Assembly: GCA_027186245.1 (NCBI GenBank)
Contig: CP114486.1
Span: 6,973,501 to 7,037,500 of the forward strand
Length of the DNA: 64,000 nucleotides
DNA from: Coriaria nepalensis
Lineage: Eukaryota; Streptophyta; Magnoliopsida; Cucurbitales; Coriariaceae
Direction: 5' to 3'
Position numbers and translations under genes: made by a program
The notes under the pieces: generated by a model
What the model saw: only the letters and a program-made list of their open reading frames with translations
The model's database searches: none
Told to the model about the DNA's origin: nothing
Part shown: positions 27,757 to 37,827 of the stretch, piece by piece
How positions within the stretch are numbered: the first letter of the stretch is position 1
How the letters are laid out: the number at the start of each line of letters is the position of its first letter

Positions 27757-28420
27757 AAAATCGATCAGAAAATGCATTAAGAATGTGTCCACGACCCATA
27801 AGTGTATCATACTCTCTTTTCGATCTTTTTGCCTTGATCACTATAATGTAGTAGATCTTCAAGGTAATAAGTAATAACTTCTATTTGTCTTGCCAGCGAG
27901 TGAAGTTATTATATCCGTCAAAGCGATCGAATCTCACTAAGTCTTAGTTCATTAGTTTGATAGTTGAAACCATAGTCTCGGTCTCTATTACTGATATTAT
28001 TTTTTTATTGTTGACGGATTTGAAAACGAGATTTGCAACATGTAATGATTACGCTTTTCAAGAAATAGTATTTTCACCCTCTCGATATTACTTGCAGAAT
28101 TGATAGATTATAGTTTGCAGGATACAATGAGCCTTTAGAGAATCAGCATCAAGCAATGAAGATTCCAATTGATTATTATGAATGTTTTTGTTCTTAAAAT
28201 AAAGAAACATGGAAGAAAATTTGTTATGATCAACATTTCTACAAATTTCTCCAATTTATATGCAAACTAGGCACCTCTTGGCAAAACAGTTTTATTGTTT
28301 CACCAACACTCATGTTGTTTAGTAAGAACTAGTTAAACTGTTTTCTCTAATTGTAATGTATTTTAATTTCTAAAATTCAAAACTCTACTTTACCTAAGTG
28401 ATTTAACTGTAAACTGTCAG

Positions 28421-28690
28421 AGTCAATAATGATCAACCGCCATCCCACCTCAAATATATAAAGTATTAAGTGCATCTAATAAATGTCAAAAGAGAATCAC
28501 GACTACGGCACGTGCGTGGAAGTCCAATTAAATCACTATCATTTATTTATTGTTAAAAATATTAAATATTTCTAATGACTTATAAAATCCTAATTGGTTT
28601 TTAAGTTTTCAGCGTGAGAGTATTTATGAAGCATCAATGGGCATTGGGCTTTTAATTTTCATTTTTTTAACCAAAGAAGAGAAATGTTGT
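28421..28690 (-). mobile_element. Probable 5' LTR of the copia element, minus
   Basis: This lies upstream of the gag on the minus strand and aligns with the 3' LTR at 23300-23568. The clearest match is GTTTTCAGCGTGAGAGT to TTTTTTTAACCAAAGAA. The two copies are strongly diverged, which points to an old insertion. Ends are approximate. Confidence 0.55.
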
Positions 28691-28728
28691 TTTTACAGAC
28701 CATATTAGCATTAAGTGTGAAACAAGTC

Positions 28729-28771
28729 AAGTGTTTTTCTTACAGCATCCAAGTTGTACAGAAAAACACTT
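28729..28771. repeat. Inverted repeat, 12-bp arms
   Basis: AAGTGTTTTTCT at 28729-28740 pairs perfectly with AGAAAAACACTT at 28760-28771 across a 19-base loop. It lies just outside the copia 5' LTR and could be the end of a small foldback element. Confidence 0.85.
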
Positions 28772-28978
28772 AGTGTTTGGTTGCTCTTAATATCGAAATT
28801 TTACACATATTTGATTAATTTGACCTTCAACTTTATATTGTGATAGTATCGTAGCAATTTACCTCGCTGGACTTTGGCAATATCGTCTTCAGGCAAAAAT
28901 TCTCGTCAAATGAGGATTCACGAGGACCAAACTTCATATAATCGGCGATTTAGGAGGTACGTACGAGGAAGAACCAGT

Positions 28979-29010
28979 GGGGGGGGGGGGGGGGGGTGGG
29001 GGGGGGGGGG
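28979..29010. repeat. Guanine tract G18-T-G13
   Basis: Eighteen G, one T at 28997, then thirteen G on the plus strand. This is exceptional in an AT-rich region and is compatible with G-quadruplex formation. Homopolymer length may also be imprecise because such runs are hard to sequence. Confidence 0.95.
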
Positions 29011-30873
29011 CCTACCACTTTCACCTAATAATGTTCGACATGATTTTACAACAATCTGCTATCTTTCACATCATCAAGTGGAGGTTCCATTACGGGTGTA
29101 GCTAAATTACACAAGACATTTTATTGTTTTATTCTTTCTTCAAGTGACGATTTAGAGACTCGGGACTTCGAAGAATTCCAACATTCAATGAGTTTATGTT
29201 TTAAATAGCCTATCTCACCTAAATTTTCAAATTTTTATTTTTATTTATTTTTTAATTTTTTATTATTATTTTACATTTGTAAAAATCAAACTGTTTAATG
29301 ATTTTGTTTTTCTTTGGTTCTATGTCCCCTCCTCTATATTACAACTATATATATATACATATATGTTTTTTTCTTTTTTTCATGCAATATTAATTTTTTA
29401 TTGGTGTTTTAACTTTGGATGAACTACTTATTTTCATGAACTGATCGAAATGAAACATCTAATTCCTTTTAATTCATTATAGAACACAGGGAATGATGAA
29501 ATTATACAAATTTCTTAGCTCGATACAAGGGAATAAATGATTCCTTGGTATGGGATTGATCGATCAAGATTTTGATAAGAATCTCCCAATAAAGTTTTGG
29601 GATTTTCGTCGAATCAAAATCTAATGAAGACTGTTGATCAAATATACGATAGTGACATACGTACGTACACCCAAGAAATAATATTTTCTATTTCACTCTC
29701 TTTATTTTTGGCAGAGCTGAACTTAGAGTCTAATAATAAGTAAATAGCGATACGCGTACAAAAATGATCATTCAGAGACTACAAAAAAAAAATGATAGTC
29801 CGTTTCGAAATTGTCTGAAATTGTCTGAAATTGAGGTTCTGTTGAACTGATCAGTCCGGACATATTGTGTTATGGTACGATTATAAGCTAAATTGAATTC
29901 TAGTCTGAAAAATCAATATATCAAGTGGGAAAACAAACAGGAGTTCTAAACTGAATTTTAAACAAAAACTGAAATTCTAAACTTATTTCTGAGAGTTGAT
30001 TGTAGGTGGTCAATTTAGTGGCTTTAATATAAGGCGGTGCTCAACTAAATGTAATGATCGAACCCTTTCCAACAGCTAACAAAAGCGTGTAGATTTCCTT
30101 CATTCTTTCCTTCATTCTACGTACGAGCTGGTCATTAGTCAAAAAGAAACTCCACTCTTCCGCGTATCGCGAAAAACGGAGCATATATGAGCATTATTGG
30201 CTCCTGTGACTTGAAAGAAAAGCAAAAAGAGGACAAATAAAGATGCCCTATAAAGTTTAGAGGTATTAAGGAACTATTCTTGGCGGTTTTGGGATCGTGA
30301 TCCTAATATTTCTGAGGAAACAATTATTCTCAAATACTGAAAACCAAGTAATACATCTTATCTTGAAACGTAAAGTTTTAAAGGCAACAGAAGAGGTTAG
30401 AATCAATCGTATGAAAAGTCTTACATTGAAACGTCTCATATTAATTCAACAAATATCGAAAAACATTGTAGTAATTTCAAAGGTATTTTAATCATACTGC
30501 AACAATGTATGGGACATGCTAATTAGGTTGATTTAACGCCTCTGAGTGAGCAACTTATTCCTTATCCGATATATGTACTGCTACATAATCGAGTTGCTAT
30601 GCATACAATTAAGATAATCAATGATTAAAAAGAAAAAAAAAACGCCAAGAGATAAGGATCCACTACAAATCACGCGAAACTTGATGAAATTCTCATAATT
30701 TACGTATTCTTGACAGCATCCATCCTAATGTCCTCAACTATCTAGTTACTCTTATCTCCATAAAGTCATGTAACAAGAAGCTCAAAACTAACATAATGCA
30801 ACTATATAAATCTATATATATGTATAGCTACTTTTACACTACTCGCTAGTACTGGATAAAAGCAGAGTAGTAA

Positions 30874-31407
30874 CTAGATTGTTACAGCATGCCCATGACG
30901 ATTACAGTCATCACTAGACTTGAGGCCTTGCCGACAAGTAGGGCAAGAAGAATGAGAAAGCAGCCACTTATCTATGCATTTGATATGGAACGTATGGCGA
31001 CACTTTGGCAAATCCCTGATTTTATCCCCATCCAGAAAATCCACAAGGCAAATAGCACAACCTAAAGTTCCAGATGACGATGGTGGTGATGCTGATGACG
31101 ACGACCCTGAATGATGATCAGCAGAGTAAGTCGAAATGGGTAACCCGACAATTTCTTTCTTCTTTAGCCCAGAATTCAATCTCCTGGATGCAATCCATTG
31201 AGCAGGTTCAGTGAGGGCCTGATTCGCACATTTGAGTACACATTGCAACATAGTATTAAGGCCAAGAGCGCAAACAAAGGCACATAATATGGCAGCTACT
31301 ATGACTATGTTGTTGAAATTGAGAGTTGATGTGGGTTCGTTGGGGTTGTAAGAATTGGGGATGGTTAAGGAGATGGAGCTAAGAGTTGGGGGAGGAGAAG
31401 GATCCAT
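30874..31407 (-). CDS. ATL-type RING-H2 E3 ubiquitin ligase
   Basis: A complete single-exon gene of 177 residues. ATL proteins are membrane-anchored E3 ligases that recruit an E2 enzyme and ubiquitinate target proteins, often in defence or stress signalling. Visible parts: a hydrophobic segment at residues 33-55 ([17 protein letters not shown]), the basic GLD-like motif [11 protein letters not shown] at 80-90, a Ser-rich linker, and a RING-H2 domain with C117, C120, C136, H138, H141, C144, C155 and C158 in the family spacing C-x2-C-x15-C-x1-H-x2-H-x2-C-x10-C-x2-C, plus W148. LPKCRHTFH and [13 protein letters not shown] resemble the short ATL74/ATL78/ATL8 group. I chose the ATG at 31407 (MDPSPPP); the open frame extends 16 codons further but without an ATG. 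A weak TATATTAA lies near 31741-31748 on the minus strand. Targets and expression cannot be inferred. Confidence 0.95.
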   Translation of the reverse strand: MDPSPPPTLSSISLTIPNSYNPNEPTSTLNFNNIVIVAAILCAFVCALGLNTMLQCVLKCANQALTEPAQWIASRRLNSGLKKKEIVGLPISTYSADHHSGSSSSASPPSSSGTLGCAICLVDFLDGDKIRDLPKCRHTFHIKCIDKWLLSHSSCPTCRQGLKSSDDCNRHGHAVTI

Positions 31408-31750
31408 GGAGAAGTAGTGGAGAGAATGAGTGGGAGGTAATAGATATTGGATCAATTGGGTGGAGAAGAGGAGACATAGTTAGGTAGGACGTCCACAAGG
31501 GAACATTTGAGGCTAAAGAGGAAGCAAAGCATGCTAGAAAGAGATCGAGATGGAGGGATTGTAATTGAAACGATCATGGAAAAAATATGCTTACTTGATA
31601 ATGCACTGATCTCTCCATGCTTTTGTCCTTTTGCCTCTTTATGTTTTTTAAAGGCAGAGAAAGGCTCTCTCCCTCTCTCTTTTATCCTCACTTTCTCTGA
31701 GAGGAAAGAAAAGATTGATTTCTTTTTGTTGCTCAAGTTTTAATATAGAT
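31408..31750 (-). promoter_or_regulatory. ATL 5' leader and putative core promoter
   Basis: The sense strand is rich in GAGA-type purine runs (about 31650-31700), and a weak TATATTAA lies at 31741-31748, some 335 bp upstream of the ATG. Open frames here lack a long ATG-initiated protein and look like leader sequence. Placement of the promoter is inference. Confidence 0.35.
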
Positions 31751-31929
31751 ATGGCATTTGTTCAAAAAATTAATAATTAATAGCAGGATCGCAAAGCCTG
31801 ATTATTTTACTGTTATGAATTTAGTTAGCTATAATTGTATATTTCCGTTTCTTGTAATAGTTAGGCTAATGGTCTCCTAATTTGTGTATATAGAAAACTC
31901 AAATTCTACATGGTATCTAATATTCAGTG

Positions 31930-32580
31930 TATCTCTGATGGTTTCTGGGGATGCTTATTCTTCTTCTGTCCTTCCAACATTTTCCATTCCAAGCATCTCT
32001 CATGATCTTGTCTCTATCAAACTTTCAGACACTAATTACCTCATCTGAGCCAAAATCGATCTCTAATGTTTTGTTGACAGATCATATCCTTGCCCACAAC
32101 TTACTTTGTCCTCTTCTTCACGTACTAATAATTCAAAAGGAATTCTTGCTTCACCTACTCCTAATCCTGCCTCCGTCTCAAAGTTTCAAACTGATCAAAA
32201 CCTTATTAGTATCCTTTATGCTACTTTGTCCGAGATTGTCCTTCCGCAAGTCATTCGGTTCTCTACCCCGAATGAATTTGGTACTCTCTTCAACAAAATT
32301 TCTCACAGGAATCTCTTACCAATTCACCCCCACTGAAATCCAACTCTTCTCTCTGTCCAAAGGTTCCAAGACCGTCTCTAAATAGCTTGCTCATGCAAAG
32401 AATTTGGCAGACACACTCACAGCCATCAAGAACCTATCTCCAAATCTAACTTGGTTACACGTGTCGTTTATAGCTTTGGACTTGAATTTCAAATGCTTGT
32501 CACGGTGATTCTTAACTTCCAAGCCTCCGCCTCCTTCTCTGTTGATGTTCAGAATTGTCATTATGATATGTGGATGTAGC
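31930..32580 (+). pseudogene. Copia gag relic upstream of ATL
   Basis: Plus-strand text resembles the N-terminal gag of plant copia elements: HDLVSIKLSDTNYL (about 32000-32040; canonical SIKLxxxNYLxW), QTDQNLISILYATLSEIVLP (about 32190-32250) and YSFGLEFQMLVTVILNFQAS (about 32470-32530). At least two frameshifts and stop codons break it; the Trp after NYL is replaced by a stop. No pol or LTR could be attached. It sits head-to-head with the ATL gene and limits that gene's repeat-free upstream region to about 0.5 kb. Confidence 0.7.
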
Positions 32581-32589
32581 CATTAGAAA

Positions 32590-35500
32590 TTTAAAAAGCG
32601 GGTAAGTTACAAATCATCAAAAACAAGTGAATCGTCCAAGAATGGCCAATTATCTTGACTTTCGGCCAAGAAGATAAAAATTGACCGACCAAGTGTTGGC
32701 CTTCCATCATTTGGATGACAGCCAAGTTGGATGGTATTCATATTTCTATAATATTTCTAGACTATTGACGTCCAACAGATGAGCCTCGAGTTAAGAAAGA
32801 AGTTATATAAAAATAGGAAGTTTTGACTTACTCAAAGGTGCAATTCGGCAAGCTTAAAGAAGATCCTTAAAATGATAAGTTAGGTTTTCAAAAGTAGAAT
32901 ACTTTGACCGAGAAATACGAAATGAATTTGAGTACTATTTAAGTCACATTTAGCCAACCAGAAGGGAACCAACTACTAGAGATAGGTTTCGACCACTATG
33001 AAAAAAAAAGAGATAGAAATAAGGGAAATAGGTTCTACTGGCTCATTCCATTAATTCAACATGAAGAATGCCTTGTCAACTAAGTAATGTTGACTTGATC
33101 AACACAAGAGACTTTCCATCCAAGAATATTTGCCAGACAAGTATGTTTGCCGCGCTAGTAAGAGTCGGTACTTACCAATCAATAAATTGGTACCCGAAGT
33201 TTGCCTATAAATAGAGAACTTAGATGAAGGGAAAATTCATCACTCAACAACTACATCAATCTAATATTGAATTTCCAAGGGTCTCACACCTATCATCCTT
33301 CAATGGATATTTTATTACTTTTTAATTAAGGTCTTTACATTCCAAGTCATTCACTTGCAAATGCCTTTAGTATTAGCAATGTATTTTTGCTCTGTAAGCT
33401 CACAGATTGCATGATTCTTAAGGATTCTTAATATTTATTTTCGCCAATCGTAATGGCATATATTCAAGAAAGGCAATTAAAATGAACATAATATTAAAAG
33501 GTTGCACAAATCTTGGATATTGAATAATTAAAATAACAAATGAATGTCATAGCAATTGAAGAAGATAAACATAAAAAATGCTTAAGAATTAGTCAAGTCA
33601 TGTACTTACAGAGCAATAAATACATTGCTAAAACTAAAGATATTCACAAGTGAATGACTTAGAATGTAGAGACTTTAGTAAAAACAAAACAAAATATCTA
33701 TTGAAGCATGATAAATGGCATGAGAGCCTTGGATAACCAACAAATTAATGTGTTTGTTAAGTGGTATGTTTTCCCTTCACTAAGGTAATATAAGCAAACT
33801 TGGACTCTTCATTCAGTAAGTAACTGCTATTACTTGGGAGGCAAGCATTTTTTTTTTTTGCCAAGTATCATTGGACAGCAAGCTTCTAATGTTAACTAAG
33901 TCAATATTATTTGGTTGGCAAGGAATTATCCTTCCTACATTGATGAAAATTGGCCAATGGGACCTAATTGCCTTCCATAATGGTTGAAACTTCACTCTAA
34001 CAATTGGCTTAATTGCTCTTCTCATTAGGCCGAATATGCCATGAATAGTGACCAGGTTCATTTCTTTTTACTAAGTCAAAGTGTCAAACTTCTAAGGTGC
34101 TAACTGTTCATTTCAAAGCTCTTCTTTAAGCTGGCCGGTTTCTCTCTCTTTTTGGCCGAATATTGGCTTTAAATGGTCAAAACTTACTATTTTATTACAG
34201 CTTATTCCTTAATTTTAAACCCTTTCATTAGTAACAAATCATCCAAGGATATTCAAGAAACATAATCGGTCAAATTGACTTCAAAAAGAAAATAGGCGGC
34301 CAACTTTTATTTCTTTGGTTGAAAGTCAACATCATCGGCCAACATCATCGGCCACTCTTGGACGGCTAAGTTGTTTTGGACAATTAGTATCGTAACCACT
34401 TTTTCAATTCCTAATGGCGAACATGCCACATGTCAGAATGACAATTATCACATCAACAATTGCCCCATGTATTACTTTTAAAATATGAGGAAAAAATGAC
34501 ACAATAATCCCCAATGTTCTCTATAAATTTGGTCCATCTTCCATCATTTCGACCATTTGTAAACAACAATTGTTGACTCTTCCCAAAGTTATGAGAGTGA
34601 CCCATCCAAGCTAGCTCTCAAGTCATCTAGGAGTCGAATAACCTACTGCCAGAAGTTCAAAATTCTCCTTTCCAAGCCTCAGCTAGTGTTTTCTCTTCTT
34701 TCTTTGTTATGAATCAGAATGGAGCTATGTGAATTGGGTTTTGACCTCGTCCTAGACTACTTACTAATCCAACTACTTCATTCATCCTTAATATAATGGG
34801 ATCTAATCTTCCTTCCTCTAGTTTTTCATCATTTCTCCATAAAGTTTTCATCTTTCTTACTTTGGGGCGTGGCTACTTCATAATAAGACCCATCTCTTGA
34901 AGACATTTTGGCTAAGTTTTGGCTAAGTTAAACATTGTGATCTATTCTAACAAACTAACTAATCAAGGCCAAGTATTGAATTTGAATCGTAATAGGCCTA
35001 GTTACTAATCTAGAGACTCGTCTTCCTGACCTATGTACTAAAAGGTTCGATGTTCGGCTAGCATTAAGTGATTGCAAGCTCACTCTTCATGGTTTGGTCA
35101 AACAAACAAACAAGGCGGTGATGGCTATGGCCAAGGAGCGGCCTATCATGTAAGGATGTTAGGACACTCTTGTGACAGCCACAGACATCTTAAGGACCTT
35201 AGACCCGACATGGCATAGTCATAGCGATTTTGCACACTATGTCCCTCCACGGTCTATCGGTCAAGTTTTAATAGATCGATGTTGTTCCTTCTCCCTTTTT
35301 TTTTAATTGAATTATCTCGCTAATTGTATGTTTTATTGGTTTGCAATAATAAGGTTTTTCTTCTTTTCTGATTTATGTAAAAATTAGATGAATTTTAACT
35401 TAATCGGCTGAAAAGTAAAGATAACCCCATTATTTTTGAAGTATAATGATCACCAATCAGCTATAATTTGGCCTAAATCCCATGAATCGAGAAAGTCAAA

Positions 35501-36650
35501 CTAATGGTCAACAAGAAAACACAGTCAATTAACCTAGTGTGGATGACTGTGTACTTAATCATTGGAAATTTTCACCAATCGACCTTTTCTCACGCTAACG
35601 AGTGGCCAACATGGCCACACCTTCTAGCATTATTTTTCTCATATTGAAGAACCTCCTACGGCTGATTATGATTATAGAACTCTAGCGGCTAGCAGCTTGG
35701 AGCCGACATTTGGTCCTTGCATTTGTGATGAATGGACAATTCCAGATCGGAAGACTTGCCCATTTCACAGCCAACTTTTATTTGAGACGAAGAAGATTGA
35801 CTAGAATGTCAAATCAATGGCTACCATGAAGTGTTGACCGGGTCAACCCAACTAACCTATAGCCAAATTTAGGGAAATATAGGAGTCGCTAGCCTAAGTG
35901 GATTCATTGAGTTGACATGCCAGCCGTTCATCAATGATTGGGTTGCCCGTTCATATGCCATCTAAAACTAGGATAGACGAAACATGTAGCCTTAATGATG
36001 TCGGTCAGCTCTGAAATCTCTAAGAACACTCAACTTTTGGGGAGGTCTGCATTGACCATAAGTGTTAATGAAAGAGGGATGTGCTAGACAAACTCGAGTT
36101 GTCTAGTGGCAATAACAAGAAAGTAAACCTCAAATGTACACTTATAGTTCAGAGATCAAATAAAAGTGAGCCCAACTAGGAGATCTCATCCTACCGAGAT
36201 CAAAGCCTAGCATCGCTCTGATATGTCAACACCCACTCTAAACCAGTCTAGCCCCACTAGCCATTGTGTGAAAAGAGTAAAGTCTACATGAGCATCGGTT
36301 GTGGAAGGGTTGAGGCTGTAGATGTGATGAAACTAGAACTCGTATGTGAGTCTGTATCCTAGATATCTCAACAAAGATGCTATATAATAGGTATGACTAC
36401 TAATCACCATATAAGGTTGAAAGCGTGGAAATAGAAGTACATCTAGTAATGAAAGACCTAGAAGGTCCCGCCTGCCAGAGTAAATGGCCGCTAATAAAGA
36501 GCCATTTTCTATGAATGAAGAAATCATGAAGAATGCCTCGTTAGAAATTGTCCGAGAAAGGTTGTTAGTACCATGTACATCAGTTAGGGGGCTAATAGTT
36601 TTTTTCACCCATTTACCTCTAACTATGGTATTTATATATTAATGTCCCCC
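32590..36650. other. Unassigned LTR-like repeats
   Basis: No coding domain was recognised. The text has a repeated vocabulary of GGCCAA and CGGCC motifs, LTR-like promoters (TATAAATA at 33206-33213; CTCTATAAATTTGG near 34521), a local duplication of CAACATCATCGGC near 34328-34350, and the inverted repeat at 33281-33730. A 91-codon minus-strand frame (36333-36608) is unrecognised. The most likely content is fragments of one or more LTR elements, but I could not define their ends. Confidence 0.4.
33281..33730. repeat. Large imperfect inverted repeat
   Basis: The left arm at about 33281-33412 (CTTCAATGGATATTTT, CAAGTCATTCACTTG, AGCAATGTATTT, GCTCTGTAAG) matches the reverse complement of about 33598-33730 (CTTCAATAGATATTTT, AAGTCATTCACTTGTG, AGCAATGTATTTATTGCTCTGTAAG), with a spacer near 185 bp. 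Two LTR fragments in opposite orientation would give this arrangement. Confidence 0.8.
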
Positions 36651-37827
36651 CATAAATATATTTTTAGATAACAATTAACTCTTTGATTTTTAGGAAATCC
36701 CGTATGGAATTGAACACCGTTTGATAGGATGGAAATGATGGGTCTCTAAGGATTGAGCAGCACTTAATCACCCCAAAAGTTAGTCAGCACAAGATTCTTC
36801 TGGGAAAGAACGGCTCAAAAATAGGGTAATTTCATAAATTTTCAGGAGCCCTTCTCCTTCTATTAATCTGCATTGGTGATTTACATATTAAATGTACTAT
36901 TTTTTGTATCAGAATTGTATGTTTAAGGTTCTATCTCTGTATTCTCAAAAATGCATTATTTGTTCTTAAAACCCAGGAGAATAGGTATGGAAGCGAAAGA
37001 AGAGCTAAGATCTATTTTCAAGAGGGACGTGCATCTCATTCTCCAGGTAAGACTTAAATGATGCAATCAACAAATGGAATATGTATCTAACAGCAACCTG
37101 AATGGTTTTCTTGTACTGCGATGTACCTCCGTACACTACCTTATGGAAGAAGCCATATAGTAGGAAGATTCAAAGGCAGCAATTGTTTGCATCCTCCAAT
37201 TGAGGAAGCTAGGCTGTAAGAAATCTTGACGGACCTTCGAAAACATATGGCGCTCCCTCGTTGTTGTCTTTCCTATATCTTTAATAATAGTCATTTTGAA
37301 ATATGTCCTGCTAGATGATGTACTCCAGAAGAAATTATGCAGTTGAAAATATGGTTACAGATTTATTTGCTTCTCTTACCAGTACTGTCACAGATATAAT
37401 TTTTATTGCTTGATATGCTGAAAATTTTATAATGAAAGTGCGGGTGCTACCTTAGAACTATGCTTTTAGGTACTTCTGGTGTTTCCTGTACCTGAGAGTT
37501 TTAAAATGAAGGTGGATAAATTTGAAACAACTATATAGTTGGATGTTTCTGTATCTATACTATTTTTTCTTTCATTTATTTTATTTATGTTTTTGTCTGA
37601 ATGCAAGTGAAAAAGTTATCATTCATATTTCACACCATTCTGATATGTCCGTTAGTGTATGAAATGCGGTGAAAGAATTTGCCAGTTTAAATGGAGGTCA
37701 TTTAACACAAAACTAGAGTGATACATATAACATCAAGTAGGAAGAAACAAACGACAATCATTTCCGCCCTCAAAGAAAGAAAAGACAACACCTGGCCACA
37801 CTAAAGACACTTGCTAGTTGCTAGGTA
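36651..37827. other. Downstream flank of UFO
   Basis: This gene-free stretch follows the UFO stop codon. The only coding-like signal is the putative two-exon fragment at 36987-37219 on the plus strand. The UFO 3' untranslated region should lie in the right-hand few hundred bases. Confidence 0.4.
36987..37219 (+). pseudogene. Possible two-exon gene fragment, unrecognised
   Basis: From the ATG at 36987 a frame reads MEAKEELRSIFKRDVHLILQ and stops being open at a perfect donor, CAG then GTAAGA (37044-37052). If the 47 bp 37047-37093, ending CAG, are removed, the frame continues QPEWFSCTAMYLRTLPYG and on to ...HPPIEEARL and a TAA near 37219. An AG acceptor also lies upstream of the ATG at about 36977. 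The intron would be shorter than plant introns normally are. The coherent reading suggests a captured or decayed gene piece, but I recognise no family and chance is possible. Confidence 0.25.

Larger units (their letters stand above)
23580..28420 (-). pseudogene. Degenerate Ty1/copia element, gag to RNase H
   Basis: Minus-strand domains in the right order. Gag: RGHILNAFSDRFYDLYTSTK (27735-27795). Integrase: KRYFVTLIND (26440-26470) and HQCSTPFTSKKNGLVERKY (26285-26345). Reverse transcriptase: LFVNDMLILSDNMKG then METKKFMSSIFKMKY (24995-25090). RNase H: MESEFIYLAAIRKET (24415-24460), HCDSQGTLSQAYINMYNGK (24300-24355), and a degenerate DPFTKSLSR site (about 24200). Many stops and frameshifts remove function. 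The usual YVDD of reverse transcriptase reads FVND, so a catalytic Asp codon is changed. Gag type and the MYNGK RNase H motif suggest a common plant copia lineage; the lineage name is not certain. Confidence 0.85.
28691..30873. other. Non-coding region downstream of the ATL gene
   Basis: No gene is supported. Items inside: a hairpin at 28729-28771 (12-bp arms), the guanine tract at 28979-29010, a doubled GAAATTGTCT motif at 29807-29827, and AT-rich text. The ATL 3' untranslated region should occupy the last few hundred bases. No canonical AATAAA was evident close to the stop on the minus strand. Confidence 0.5.

Noticed and set aside
31452..31736. 94-codon frame upstream of the ATL gene
   Set aside because: It starts at TTG, has no recognisable domain, and overlaps the expected ATL leader.
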